A stretch of 64,000 nt of DNA from Diaphorobacter nitroreducens (GTDB lineage: Bacteria; Pseudomonadota; Gammaproteobacteria; Burkholderiales; Burkholderiaceae_C): the NCBI GenBank assembly GCA_003755025.1, contig RJVL01000002.1, positions 496,001 through 560,000 on the forward strand, given 5' to 3'. Of the stretch, positions 1-11,270 are shown piece after piece. Each line of letters starts with the position of its first letter. Positions within the stretch are counted from its first letter, which is position 1. Under the pieces are notes generated by a model, which was given only the letters and a program-made list of their open reading frames with translations, ran no database searches and was not told where the DNA came from. Made by a program: the position numbers and the translations under genes.

Positions 1-211
1 TTTCTTTGGATGAAACGTGATTTGTCATGAAATTTAGGTGTGGGTGCGGTGGTTGGTCAAAGACCGTGTTTTAAATTTCAATGGCTAAAACAGTTGCGCC
101 GCGATGCGAGGGCTTACCCTGATGAAAGCGGCGGCCGCGCCGCGCGCATGCCCCACAATCGCCGGCTTGCCGACCCTTGTGCGCGCCCGTTGCGGCGCAC
201 GCCGCCCTTCC

Positions 212-973
212 ATGCCCCATGCCGTTTCCCTGCTGCGCGCCGCGCGCCTGGCCCGCAGCGCCAAGCCGTTCCTGGCGCGCGGCGGCTCGCGCCGCGAGCG
301 TTGCGAGGGCTGCCGCCTGCCGCTGAGCCACTGCCAGTGCGCGCTGCGCCCGCAGCCCGCGGTGCGCGCGGGTATGTGCCTGCTGATGGCGGACACCGAG
401 CCGCTCAAGCCCAGCAACACGGGCTGGCTGATCGCCGACCTGGTGCCCGACACCCACGCGTTTGGCTGGGCGCGCACCGAGGTCGATCCCGCCTTGCTGG
501 CGCTGCTGGCCGACCCGCAGTGGCAGCCGTACGTGGTGTTCCCGGGTGAGTTCGCGCAGGCCGCGCGCGTGGTGCAGGCCGTGGCGCCACAGGCCGACGC
601 GGCTGCGCCCGCCGCTGCGCCGCAGGGCCCGCGCCCGCTGTTCGTGCTGCTGGACGCCACCTGGCCCGAGGCGCGCAAGATGTTCCGCAAAAGCCCCTAT
701 CTGGACCGCTTCCCGGTGCTGAGCCTGCACAGCGACGAGGCCTCGCGCTACCGCCTGCGCCGCTCCAAGCGCAGCGACCATTTCTGCACCGCCGAGGTGG
801 CGGCGCTGTGCCTGGCGCAGGCGGGCGACACGCACGCTGCCGCGTTGCTGCTGGCCTGGCTGGACGTGTTCAGCGAGCGCTACCTGCTGGCCAAGCACCA
901 GCGCCCCGTGGACCTGGACAGCGCTGCGCACCAGCAACTGCGCGCGCTGGCCGGCGCGCAGCACACCGGTTGA
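212..973 (+). CDS. DTW-domain protein, probable tRNA-uridine aminocarboxypropyltransferase
   Basis: Members of the DTW family (TapT/YfiP) transfer the aminocarboxypropyl group of SAM to a uridine of tRNA (acp3U47). Visible: an N-terminal zinc-like cluster CEGCRLPLSHCQC near residue 31, the signature LLDATWPEARKM, and the downstream SRYRLRRSKRSDHF segment typical of the family. The ATG at 212 gives 254 aa, the usual size. An in-frame ATG at 104 would add 36 low-complexity residues and is less likely. It is followed by a DUF1439 lipoprotein gene 64 bp downstream on the same strand. The family assignment is firm; the exact modified position is inferred from relatives. Confidence 0.85.
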   Translation: MPHAVSLLRAARLARSAKPFLARGGSRRERCEGCRLPLSHCQCALRPQPAVRAGMCLLMADTEPLKPSNTGWLIADLVPDTHAFGWARTEVDPALLALLADPQWQPYVVFPGEFAQAARVVQAVAPQADAAAPAAAPQGPRPLFVLLDATWPEARKMFRKSPYLDRFPVLSLHSDEASRYRLRRSKRSDHFCTAEVAALCLAQAGDTHAAALLLAWLDVFSERYLLAKHQRPVDLDSAAHQQLRALAGAQHTG

Positions 974-1037
974 CGCAGTTGGTTGCACCGCGGGCCGCGG
1001 CGCTGCGCACAATGCCAAGTCTTTCGCTGACAACGCC

Positions 1038-1598
1038 ATGCACCGCCGACTCGCCCTCTCGCACGCACTGACCGCCGCCCTGGCACTGGCCGCCGGCTGT
1101 GCCAGCGCGCAGCCCAGCTACACCATCAGCACCCAGCAGCTGCAGCAGGCGCTGGCCGAGCGTTTCCCGCGCAGCTACCCGCTGGGCGGGCTGCTGGACC
1201 TGCAGTTGCAGACGCCGCAACTCACGCTGCTGCCCGAGCGCAACCGCCTCAACGCCGTGCTGGACGTGGCGGCCAGCGGCGCGCTGCTGCAGGCGCGGCG
1301 ATACACGGGCGCGTTCGATGTGGACTTCGGCCTGCGCTACGAACCCACCGACCGCACCATCCGCGCGCACGACCTGCATGTGAACGCGCTGCGCCTGGAC
1401 GGTGTGCAGCCCTCTGCCGCCGGCATGCTGCAGCGCTACGGCCAGCAGTTGGCCGACCAGTCGCTGCGCGAGGTGGTGCTTCACCAGCTGCGCGACAAAG
1501 ACCTGGCGCTGGCCGACGGCATGGGCCTGCAACCCGAGAGCATCACCGTCACCCCGCGCGGGCTGCTGGTGCGCTTCGGCACCAAGCCGCTGTCGTGA
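1038..1598 (+). CDS. DUF1439 (YceB-like) lipoprotein
   Basis: A 186-aa exported protein. It has a short positive N-terminus, a hydrophobic stretch and a lipobox-like LALAAGC with Cys21, so it is probably lipid-anchored. The body (YTISTQQLQQALAERFP near residue 29, then LLDLQLQTPQLTLLPERNRL) matches the DUF1439/YceB pattern, an amphipathic beta-rich fold proposed to bind lipid or hydrophobic ligands. No enzymatic motif is visible. It could be cotranscribed with the upstream DTW gene. Its function is unknown. Confidence 0.75.
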   Translation: MHRRLALSHALTAALALAAGCASAQPSYTISTQQLQQALAERFPRSYPLGGLLDLQLQTPQLTLLPERNRLNAVLDVAASGALLQARRYTGAFDVDFGLRYEPTDRTIRAHDLHVNALRLDGVQPSAAGMLQRYGQQLADQSLREVVLHQLRDKDLALADGMGLQPESITVTPRGLLVRFGTKPLS

Positions 1599-1607
1599 AT
1601 GCTGCGC

Positions 1608-1652
1608 TACTCATAGCGCTTCGCGCTGGATACGCAAGCGCTGCGGGCTGTT
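1608..1652. repeat. dispersed palindromic repeat, copy 1
   Basis: Directly after the DUF1439 stop codon. It shows the TAGCGCTTCGCGCT left arm and a GCAAGCGCTGCGGGCTGTTT right arm. This is a diverged copy of the family described at 39982-40034. Confidence 0.6.
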
Positions 1653-1769
1653 TGGATGCAAATGCGCAGCGCGAGGGCGGCTGTCCTACGCCGTTGCGCC
1701 GCCAGCGCGGTTACAAATAGGGTTTTGCCCTTCGTTGCGCCGCGCAGCGTCTGCGCGGCCCGCCGCACC

Positions 1770-2774
1770 ATGACCACAGCTTTGCCCGCCAGTCCGTCCA
1801 GCGTCTTTGCGTCCTCGCCCAATCCGGTGGTGGTGATCACCGGCGCCTCCAGCGGCATCGGCCACGCCACGGCGCTGGCGTTTGCGCGCCGCGGCGCGCG
1901 CCTGGTGCTGGCCGCGCGCAACCCTGACACGCTGGCCCCTGTGGCGCTGGCATGCCGCGCCGAGGGTGGGCAGGCGCTGGGCATTCCCACCGACGTGACC
2001 GGCGCCGACGCGGTGCAGGCCCTGGCCGACAAGGCGGTGCGCCACTTCGGGCGCATCGATGTGTGGATCAACGGCGTGGGCGTGGGAGCTGTGGGGCGCT
2101 TTGACGATGTGCCACTGGCCGCGCACCGCCGCGTGATCGAGTCCAACCTGCTGGGCCACGTGCACGGCGCGCACGCGGCGCTCACGCGCTTTCGCGCGCA
2201 GGGCCACGGCCTGCTGGTGAACCTGATCTCGCTGGGCGGCTGGGTGCCTGCGCCCTACGCGGCCGCCTACACGGCCAGCAAGTTCGGCCTGCGCGGCCTG
2301 TCCGAAAGCCTGCGCGCCGAGGTGGTCGACCTGCCCCAGGTGCATGTGTGCGACGTGGCGCCCACGTTCGTCGATTCGCCGGGCCTGTCGCACGGCGCCA
2401 ACTACACGGGCCGGCGCATCCGCCCGCCGCTGCCCATGGTGGACCCGCGCGCGGTGGCCCAGGCCATCGTGGACCTGGCCGATGCGGCCCAGCCGCGCGC
2501 CGTCACCTGGCTGGGCCTGGGCGCGATGCCCGGGCGTGTGGCGCATGCGCTGGCGCCGCAGGGCACGGCGCGCGCCATGCGCTGGTTCAGCGACCTGGGG
2601 CTGCGCCGGGCAGCGCCCGCGCCGCTCACCCAAGGCAATCTGTTTGCCCCCTCGCACCAGACCTCCATCGACGGCGGCCACCGCCAGCGCATGGCGGGAT
2701 CGGCCACGGTGGTGGCGGTGCTCGGTGTGGTCGGCCTGGCGGTGGGCTGGTGGTGGGGACGCGGACGGCGTTGA
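1770..2774 (+). CDS. SDR family oxidoreductase with C-terminal membrane anchor
   Basis: Classical short-chain dehydrogenase/reductase of 334 aa. It has the cofactor loop TGASSGIGHA near residue 22, the NxxG-like segment INGVGVGA, a catalytic Ser in NLISLGG and the YTASK Tyr/Lys pair. After the approximately 270-residue catalytic domain comes a spacer and a terminal hydrophobic helix (VVAVLGVVGLAVGWWW) ending in GRGRR, so the enzyme is probably tethered to the inner membrane. The ATG at 1770 is chosen because the preceding in-frame codons lie in the repeat-bearing intergenic segment. The substrate cannot be read from the sequence. Confidence 0.88.
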   Translation: MTTALPASPSSVFASSPNPVVVITGASSGIGHATALAFARRGARLVLAARNPDTLAPVALACRAEGGQALGIPTDVTGADAVQALADKAVRHFGRIDVWINGVGVGAVGRFDDVPLAAHRRVIESNLLGHVHGAHAALTRFRAQGHGLLVNLISLGGWVPAPYAAAYTASKFGLRGLSESLRAEVVDLPQVHVCDVAPTFVDSPGLSHGANYTGRRIRPPLPMVDPRAVAQAIVDLADAAQPRAVTWLGLGAMPGRVAHALAPQGTARAMRWFSDLGLRRAAPAPLTQGNLFAPSHQTSIDGGHRQRMAGSATVVAVLGVVGLAVGWWWGRGRR

Positions 2775-2786
2775 TGCTCCTATTTG

Positions 2787-2832
2787 CATAGCTGTAAGCG
2801 CTTGATGGGCGGGCGCTGTAGTCCTTTTTTAT
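2787..2832. repeat. dispersed palindromic repeat, copy 2
   Basis: Begins 12 bp after the SDR stop codon. It reads CATAGCTGTAAGCGCTTGAT, a short loop, then GGGCGCTGTAGTCCTTTTTT. It also carries the AT-rich GCTCCTATTTG extension upstream of the left arm that is seen in other copies. Confidence 0.8.
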
Positions 2833-2953
2833 GCAAAGCAGCAGCGCCCGGCGTTTTCCTACAGCCCGCGCGCGGCCGGCTGCCTACGATGGCGCTGCCG
2901 GGGCCGCACCATGTGTGGCGCGGCATCCCACCTGCCACCGCCAGGACGCCGCC

Positions 2954-3355
2954 ATGACCTCTCGCCCCTCCCACACCGACGCCACCGACGCCGCGCCGCC
3001 GCCGGCCGAAAGCCACCCCGCCCACACCTTCACGCTGTACGCGTCGGGCGGGCGCGTGTACGCCAGCAATGTGCGCGACAAGCTCATCGACCTGGGCGCC
3101 CTCGCACCGCAGGCGCAGGGCTGGGCCTACCAGCTGGATGGCGACGGGCGCGTGGAGGCCGAAGGCTTTGACGATGCGCGGCAGGCGCTGGCCCACATCG
3201 CCGCCAGCATCACCTTCCTGTACCTAGACGGGCAGTTCACCGCGCTGCAGGACCTGGGCGACCGCGCCCGCCCCGACGTGCGCGGGGCGCCGCAGATCCA
3301 GGTGGCGCTGGACCCGCGCGGACAGGCCCGGCCCGCCATCGGCGCTGCGGCGTAG
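2954..3355 (+). CDS. hypothetical protein
   Basis: A 133-aa protein with no family I recognise. The N-terminal ~25 residues are rich in Asp, Ala, Pro and His and probably disordered. The remainder (AHTFTLYASGGRVYASNVRDK; later ITFLYLDGQFTALQDLGD) looks like a small compact alpha/beta domain. There is no signal peptide or membrane segment. The ATG at 2954 is preceded by a weak purine stretch (CCAGGA). Codon usage matches neighbouring genes, which supports a real gene. No function is proposed. Confidence 0.6.
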   Translation: MTSRPSHTDATDAAPPPAESHPAHTFTLYASGGRVYASNVRDKLIDLGALAPQAQGWAYQLDGDGRVEAEGFDDARQALAHIAASITFLYLDGQFTALQDLGDRARPDVRGAPQIQVALDPRGQARPAIGAAA

Positions 3356-3397
3356 GCGGTGCCTTTCAACCCCACGGCCCTTTGTGCGGAGAACGCG

Positions 3398-3826
3398 ATG
3401 CAAGTCCAACCCTATCTGATGTTCGATGGCCGCTGCGAAGAGGCGCTGGCGTTCTACGCCCAGGCGCTGGGCGCGCAGACGCAGTTGCTGATGCGCTTTC
3501 GGGACAGCCCCGAGCCGCCCGCGGGCGAATGCTCCGCGTCAGCCGCCGTGCCCGGCGACAAGGTCATGCATGCGGAGCTGCGCGTGGGGGAGACGACCCT
3601 CATGGCCTCGGACGGCATGGCGGGCGGCCACCCGGTGTTCAACGGCATCTCGCTCACGCTCTCGGTGGCCAGCGAGGTGGAGGCGCGCAGCAGGTTCGAC
3701 GCGCTGGCCGACGGCGGCACGGTGGTGGCGCCGATGGCCAAGACCTTCTTTTCGCCCGCGTTCGGCATGGTCAACGACCGTTTCGGCGTGTCGTGGATGG
3801 TGCTGGCGGACTCCGCGCCGGGCTGA
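3398..3826 (+). CDS. VOC-family protein, PhnB-like
   Basis: A 142-aa glyoxalase/bleomycin-resistance (VOC) fold protein of the PhnB/DUF1428-like type. It opens with QVQPYLMFDGRCEEALAFYAQALG, followed by HAELRVGETTLMASD and the closing FGMVNDRFGVSWMV, the hallmarks of 3-demethylubiquinone-methyltransferase-like VOC proteins. No product chemistry can be deduced. ATG 3398 is preferred over an upstream in-frame ATG at 3359 because homologues begin at this MQVQPYL-type segment. Confidence 0.85.
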   Translation: MQVQPYLMFDGRCEEALAFYAQALGAQTQLLMRFRDSPEPPAGECSASAAVPGDKVMHAELRVGETTLMASDGMAGGHPVFNGISLTLSVASEVEARSRFDALADGGTVVAPMAKTFFSPAFGMVNDRFGVSWMVLADSAPG

Positions 3827-3910
3827 AGGCGCGGGGCAGGTGCCGCGGGCCGGCCGGCCGTCGCCGAGGGAGCTGCGGGCCCGCGTACAGGGCGCCAGGT
3901 TGCTCATGAA

Positions 3911-3928
3911 AAAGTAGCTGCCAGCGCT
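3911..3928. repeat. dispersed palindromic repeat, half copy
   Basis: Only the left arm AAAGTAGCTGCCAGCGCT is recognisable. The right arm is absent or strongly eroded. It lies in the gap between the VOC gene and the pirin gene. Confidence 0.5.
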
Positions 3929-4094
3929 CACCCCGACTGCCTTTGCGACGGTTTTTGCTCGAAGATTGGGCTGCCATCGTTCCACGCATGGGCCGCAGTG
4001 TCGCGCCGGCGCCCGCTGGGCAAATGGCCTTCCGTCCCCACATGATGCACAGTGCCTGCGCCGTGTCGCCGCGCCGGCCTTGGAAAGGAGCCCC

Positions 4095-5138
4095 ATGAAC
4101 ACCCGCGCCAGTCCCGTCCTGCAATCCCAGCCCCTGGGGCCGCTGTGGCCCACGCTTGATCCGTTCCTGTTCTGCGCCCACCATGACGACGCCTATCCCG
4201 CCGGCAACCGCGCCATGGGCGTGCAGGCGGTGGCGCTGGAGGGGCGCCAGATGGGCAGCGACTTCAGCCGCAAGGACGGCTTTTCGATGTACCACGGAGA
4301 GCACGTGCCCGGCTTTCCCGGCCACCCGCACCGGGGCTTCGAGACCGTCACGCTGGTGCGCAAGGGCCTGATCGACCATGCCGACTCGCTGGGCGCGGCC
4401 GCGCGCTTCGGTGGCGGCGACGTGCAGTGGGTCACCGCCGGCGCGGGCATCATGCATTCGGAGATGTTCCCGCTGCTGAACACCGACGCGCCCAACCCGC
4501 TGGAGCTGTTCCAGATCTGGCTGAACCTGCCCGCGCGCCACAAGATGGTGCGGCCGCACTTCACCATGCTGTGGAACGAACGCATCCCGCGCCTGGAGCA
4601 TGCCGACGCGGCCGGCCTGCGCACCACGGTCACCGTGGTCGCCGGCGCGCTGGACGGCGCCGGTGCGCCGCTGCCGCCGCCCCCCGAGTCCTGGGCCGCG
4701 CAGGCGGACGCCGACGTCGCCATCTGGACGCTGCGCATGGAGCCCGGCGCGCATTGGACGCTGCCGGCGGCCCGCGGACAGGGCACGCGCCGCATGCTGT
4801 ACTGGTTCGTGGGCGAAGGGCTCTCGATCGCCGGCGAGCCCCAGGGCGGCCACGCGGCGCTGGAGGTGGCGGCCGATCGGGCGCTGGAGCTGGTCAACAC
4901 CGGCGGCGACACCGTGGAATGCCTGCTGTTGCAGGGCCGTCCCATCGGCGAGCCGGTGGTGCAGTACGGCCCGTTTGTGATGAACACCCAGCAGGAAATC
5001 ATGCAGGCCATGCAGGACTTTCGCCGCACGCAGTTCGGCGGCTGGCCCTGGGACGCGAGCGACCCGGTGCACGGCAGCGCCCCCCGGCGCTTTGCGCGCC
5101 ACCCGGGCAGCGCGCAGGACGAGGTGCCGCAGGCCTGA
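4095..5138 (+). CDS. pirin family protein
   Basis: A 347-aa bicupin. The metal-binding motif HPHRGFETVTLV and the second ligand segment GAGIMHSEM give the three His and one Glu expected for the N-terminal cupin iron site. Bacterial pirins have been described as quercetinases or as modulators of metabolic enzymes, and which applies here is unknown. The ATG at 4095 is preceded by a good Shine-Dalgarno sequence (AAAGGAG, about 6 nt upstream). An upstream in-frame ATG at 3966 lacks this. The next gene, an SlyD-like isomerase, follows after 108 bp. Confidence 0.9.
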   Translation: MNTRASPVLQSQPLGPLWPTLDPFLFCAHHDDAYPAGNRAMGVQAVALEGRQMGSDFSRKDGFSMYHGEHVPGFPGHPHRGFETVTLVRKGLIDHADSLGAAARFGGGDVQWVTAGAGIMHSEMFPLLNTDAPNPLELFQIWLNLPARHKMVRPHFTMLWNERIPRLEHADAAGLRTTVTVVAGALDGAGAPLPPPPESWAAQADADVAIWTLRMEPGAHWTLPAARGQGTRRMLYWFVGEGLSIAGEPQGGHAALEVAADRALELVNTGGDTVECLLLQGRPIGEPVVQYGPFVMNTQQEIMQAMQDFRRTQFGGWPWDASDPVHGSAPRRFARHPGSAQDEVPQA

Positions 5139-5246
5139 ATGCCTGCACGGCGGCCGGCCCGGCCGCCCGCACGGCCTTGGCGTGTGCGGGACAATGGCGG
5201 CCTTGCGGCGCCTGCCCGCGCCGCCGCCCTCCACGGAAACCAAGCC

Positions 5247-5720
5247 ATGAACATCACCCAAGACACCGCCGTCACGCTCAGCTACCGCGTCACCGATCCC
5301 GCCACGGGCAAGCCCCTTGATGCCGGCAATGTGGCCTACCTGCACGGCGGCTACGAGAACATCTTCCCCAAGGTCGAGGCCGCGCTGGAAGGCCAGGCCC
5401 CGGGCCATGCCGTCACGCTGGACCTGGCGGTGGAGGACGCATTCGGCGCGCGCGACGAGAGCCTGGTGCGCACCATCCCCAAGAGCGAGTTCCCCCCCGG
5501 CGTGAAGGTGGGCGGCCAGTTGCAGGGGCCCGGCGCCGACGGCCAGCCGCAGATGTTCCACGTGGTCAAGATCAAGGGCCCCGTGGTGCACCTGGACGGC
5601 AACCACCCGCTGGCCGGCAAGGCGCTGCGTTTTGCCTGCAAGGTGACCGAGGTGCGCGCCGCCACGGCCGAGGAGATCGCCCACCGCCATGTGCATGGCG
5701 GGCATGGGCATCACCATTGA
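5247..5720 (+). CDS. slyD: FKBP-type peptidyl-prolyl isomerase, SlyD-like
   Basis: A 157-aa cytosolic FKBP/SlyD: an N-terminal FKBP half (VTLSYRVTDPATGKPLD), the insert-in-flap chaperone domain in the middle, and the second FKBP half containing HLDGNHPLAGKALRF, a diagnostic SlyD segment. The tail is His-rich (HRHVHGGHGHHH) and would bind Ni/Zn, as in E. coli SlyD, although the Cys residues of the E. coli tail are missing. The role is proline isomerisation and metallochaperone or folding assistance. The ATG at 5247 fits the family N-terminus. Confidence 0.9.
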   Translation: MNITQDTAVTLSYRVTDPATGKPLDAGNVAYLHGGYENIFPKVEAALEGQAPGHAVTLDLAVEDAFGARDESLVRTIPKSEFPPGVKVGGQLQGPGADGQPQMFHVVKIKGPVVHLDGNHPLAGKALRFACKVTEVRAATAEEIAHRHVHGGHGHHH

Positions 5721-5730
5721 TGCTGCTTTA

Positions 5731-5777
5731 TTGATAGCTGTCAACGCTTGCCTATCAAGCGCCAGCGGCCATTTTGG
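5731..5777. repeat. dispersed palindromic repeat, copy 3
   Basis: TTGATAGCTGTCAACGCTTG, loop, then CAAGCGCCAGCGGCCATTTT. It fills the gap between the convergent SlyD-like and amidotransferase-like genes and ends at the latter's stop codon. Confidence 0.85.
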
Positions 5778-6695
5778 CTAACGCCTGCGCAGCAGCGCGC
5801 GGCGCAGCAGGCGCTCCGCGCGGTCGCGGATCTGCAGCGGGCTGTGGCCGGGCCGGGGCAGCACGCGCGCCCGGCTGCAGGCGGCCAGGAAGTCGTGCAG
5901 CAGCGGCGAGTCGTCTAGCGTGACGGCCGCGCTGGCGCGGAACTCCGGGTGCCACTGCGTCGCCGCGATGTAGCCGCGCCCGTGGCTCGGGTTGCGGCGT
6001 ATCGCCTCGGGCACGCCGTCGGGGTAGCTCCAGGCCTCGATGTCGAAGCCGGGCGCCAGGTTCTTGATGCCCTGGTGGTGGATGCTGTTCACGGTGACGC
6101 GCGGCTGCTCCGGGTACAGCCGCGCCAGCCGCGTGCCGGGCACGATGTCCACCTCGTGGAAGTGCTGGTCGTAGGTGCTCGGGTTGCGGTGCTGCAGCGC
6201 GCCAGGGTGCTGGGTCTCGATGTCCTGGTACAGCGTGCCGCCAAAAGCCACGTTGATGAGCTGCAGCCCGCGGCACACGCCGAAGATGGGCTTGCCGGCC
6301 TGCTCGAAGGCCTCCACCACCGCCAGGTCGTACAGGTCGCGCACGCGGTCGCCCAGCCATGCGTCCTTGAGCGGCACCTCGCCGTAGCTGCCGGGCCAGA
6401 CGTCCGCCCCGCCGTGCATCACCACGCCGTCGAGCCACTCGGCGTAGTGCTTGAGCGTGACGTCTCCGCGCGCGGTCTCGCCCGTGGGGCAGGGCACCAT
6501 CACCACCAGCGCACCGGCCGACATGATCCAGTGCGCGATGGACTGCTCCACGTACTGCAGGGTCTTGTTGGTGAACAGTGGCCGGCCCGGGTCCGCATGC
6601 GAAAAGCACGCGGACAGGCCGATCTTCAGGCGCGGCTGGGAGGGCGTTACCGACGGCATGCGGTCGGGCTGTAGCCAGGGCGGCAGGACAGTCAT
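5778..6695 (-). CDS. gamma-glutamyl-gamma-aminobutyrate hydrolase family (class-I glutamine amidotransferase-like)
   Basis: A 305-aa peptidase C26 family protein related to PuuD. The nucleophile elbow FGVCRGLQLINVAFGG carries the catalytic Cys, and ATQWHPEF supplies the catalytic His and Glu. HHQGIKNLAPGF is also typical of the PuuD-like group. Such enzymes hydrolyse gamma-glutamyl bonds (putrescine or ethanolamine catabolism), but no pathway partners are adjacent, so the substrate is open. The start at 6695 gives MTVLPPWL; a second Met (MPSVTP) lies 12 codons downstream. Confidence 0.85.
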   Translation of the reverse strand: MTVLPPWLQPDRMPSVTPSQPRLKIGLSACFSHADPGRPLFTNKTLQYVEQSIAHWIMSAGALVVMVPCPTGETARGDVTLKHYAEWLDGVVMHGGADVWPGSYGEVPLKDAWLGDRVRDLYDLAVVEAFEQAGKPIFGVCRGLQLINVAFGGTLYQDIETQHPGALQHRNPSTYDQHFHEVDIVPGTRLARLYPEQPRVTVNSIHHQGIKNLAPGFDIEAWSYPDGVPEAIRRNPSHGRGYIAATQWHPEFRASAAVTLDDSPLLHDFLAACSRARVLPRPGHSPLQIRDRAERLLRRALLRRR

Positions 6696-6867
6696 CGACT
6701 CAGTTGTAACACCGCGCTTGCCCGCACGCTGTAGGAACGAGCCGCAGAGCGCGGCTGTGCGTTTTGCTTGATACGAATCAAGCATGCAGGCGCCTACTGG
6801 GGCATGATGAAGACGAGGGGCGCTACCGTCCGCCCCATCGACCCATCCACTTCACGAAGGAGAAAAC

Positions 6868-7212
6868 ATGCAGATCCAGGTGCATACCGACGACCACATC
6901 CAGGGCGGCGAATCGCTGGCCCGCTGGGTGCAGGAAGAAGCCACCGCCAAGCTGGCGCGCTTTCGCGAGCACGTGACGCGCGTGGAGGTGTTCCTGTCCG
7001 ACGTGGACGGCGGCAAGTCCGGCGCGGCCGACAAGCGCTGCGTGATCGAGGTGCGCCCCGCTGGCCGCCAGCCTGTGGCTGCGCGTGCCGAGGCGGCCAA
7101 GGTGGCCGATGCTTTCACGGCGGCCGTGGAGAAGCTGGTGCGCGCGCTGGGCGACGACATCGAGCGCGCCAAGGACCGCAACGGCCGCGACACCATCCGC
7201 ACGGCGGAGTGA
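6868..7212 (+). CDS. HPF/RaiA family ribosome-associated protein
   Basis: A 114-aa protein resembling the S30AE ribosome-hibernation domain: an N-terminal MQIQVHTDDHIQGGESLARW strand/helix, the central FREHVTRVEVFLSDVDG strand, and a C-terminal long helix (AFTAAVEKLVRALGDDIERAKDR). It is shorter and more acidic than the canonical HPF encoded at 46243, so it is a paralogue. It may bind 70S ribosomes or act as a stress factor. A strong SD (GAAGGAG) precedes ATG 6868. Confidence 0.78.
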   Translation: MQIQVHTDDHIQGGESLARWVQEEATAKLARFREHVTRVEVFLSDVDGGKSGAADKRCVIEVRPAGRQPVAARAEAAKVADAFTAAVEKLVRALGDDIERAKDRNGRDTIRTAE

Positions 7213-7230
7213 GCGGGCGCTATTGATGCA

Positions 7231-7273
7231 ATAGCTGCCAGCGCCTGACAGTAGGGCGCTGCAATGCGCAAAA
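7231..7273. repeat. dispersed palindromic repeat, copy 4
   Basis: ATAGCTGCCAGCGCCTGACA then GGGCGCTGCAATGCGCAAAA. It sits between the HPF-like gene and the terminator hairpin, whose left stem it overlaps slightly. Confidence 0.75.
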
Positions 7274-7308
7274 GGCCGCAGGAGCGTTGGCTCCTGCGGC
7301 CTTTTGCC
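7268..7308. terminator. bidirectional intrinsic terminator
   Basis: A perfect 15-bp inverted repeat (7271-7285 against 7290-7304: AAAGGCCGCAGGAGC, loop GTTG, then its complement), with A-rich bases on the left and T-rich on the right. It lies between the convergent HPF-like and DUF924 genes and could serve both. Confidence 0.9.
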
Positions 7309-7310
7309 TT

Positions 7311-7871
7311 TCAGAAGCTGCTGCCCGGCTGCTGCAGGAAGGCGAGCTCCTCGGCCGTGCTGGCGCGGCCCAGTGCGGCGTTGCGGTGCGGATAGCGGCC
7401 AAAGCGCGCAATGATGTCCCGGTGCGCATGTGCGAAGTGCAGGCTGCCCGGGTTGCCCAGCGCGGTGAACAGGCGCACCGATTCTTCCTGCACGCGCGGC
7501 GACTCGCTGTGCATGTAGGGCATGTACAGGAAGGCGCGCTGCGCGGGCTCCAGCCGCGCGTCCAGACCCTGTGCCAAGGCCTCCTGCGCCAGCACCAGGG
7601 CCATGCCGTCCTGCGCGAAGGCGGCGGGGGTGTCGCGGTGCAGGTTGCGCGAAAACTGGTCGAGCACCAGGATTTCCGCCAGGCGGCCCTGGGCATCACC
7701 GCGCCAGTGCCACAACTCCCCCTGCGCGGCCTGCGCGTGCAACGCAGCGAAGCGGGTGCGGATGGCGGCGTCGAACGCGGCGTCCTTGGCGAACCATTGC
7801 TGCGGCGTGGCCTCGTCGAACCAGAAGCGCAGCACGTCGGCGGCGGTGGGGAGGGCGGGAGAGGTGGTCAT
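7311..7871 (-). CDS. DUF924 family protein
   Basis: A 186-aa protein of the DUF924 (TPR-like helical) family, identified by ADVLRFWFDEATPQQWFAKD at the N-terminus, the LVLDQFSRNLHRDTPAAF signature near residue 70 and the FLYMPYMHSES segment. No enzymatic activity is established for the family. The gene is convergent with the HPF-like gene and shares the terminator between them. The ATG at 7871 is the only reasonable start. Confidence 0.88.
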   Translation of the reverse strand: MTTSPALPTAADVLRFWFDEATPQQWFAKDAAFDAAIRTRFAALHAQAAQGELWHWRGDAQGRLAEILVLDQFSRNLHRDTPAAFAQDGMALVLAQEALAQGLDARLEPAQRAFLYMPYMHSESPRVQEESVRLFTALGNPGSLHFAHAHRDIIARFGRYPHRNAALGRASTAEELAFLQQPGSSF

Positions 7872-7914
7872 GCCGCAAGTATGGGGTGCCGGCCGTGGAC
7901 GTGCTTTGCTATTG

Positions 7915-7962
7915 AATAAATAGCTACCTGCGCTTGATGGGTAAGCGCCGGAGGCATATTTG
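7915..7962. repeat. dispersed palindromic repeat, copy 5
   Basis: AAATAGCTACCTGCGCTTGA, loop, then TAAGCGCCGGAGGCATATTT. It occupies the gap between the DUF924 promoter region and the gapA terminator. Confidence 0.85.
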
Positions 7963-7966
7963 ACAT

Positions 7967-7992
7967 AAAAAACGCGCCCGAAGGCGCGTTCT
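7967..7992 (-). terminator. intrinsic terminator of gapA
   Basis: An inverted repeat AACGCGCC/GGCGCGTT (7971-7978, 7983-7990) with a CGAA loop. Read on the minus strand it is followed by TTTTTTATG. It lies about 25 bp beyond the gapA stop codon. Confidence 0.88.
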
Positions 7993-8015
7993 CTGTGAGC
8001 GGCGGAGGCTGCGGC

Positions 8016-11107
<3,092 letters not shown>

Positions 11108-11270
11108 GAGGGGTGGCTCCGCAGAGGGGGCGGTGTTCTTGTGAAGAAACCCGGGATTTTACCGGGGGCCCCGCAGCCTGGGCGGCGCGGGGGCTGATGG
11201 GCTGGGTGGCGGGGCGGCTGGCTGGCCTGTTGCACGGTTGCGCGCGGCGCATGCACTACAGTGCGCAGCC

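Noticed and set aside
71-1039. 322-codon minus-strand frame at the window start
   Set aside because: Opposite to the DTW-domain gene; Gln/His/Arg-rich with no motif. No convincing gene is visible in 1-211.
3771-5744. 657-codon open frame on the minus strand
   Set aside because: Antisense to the pirin and SlyD-like genes, both with strong family motifs.
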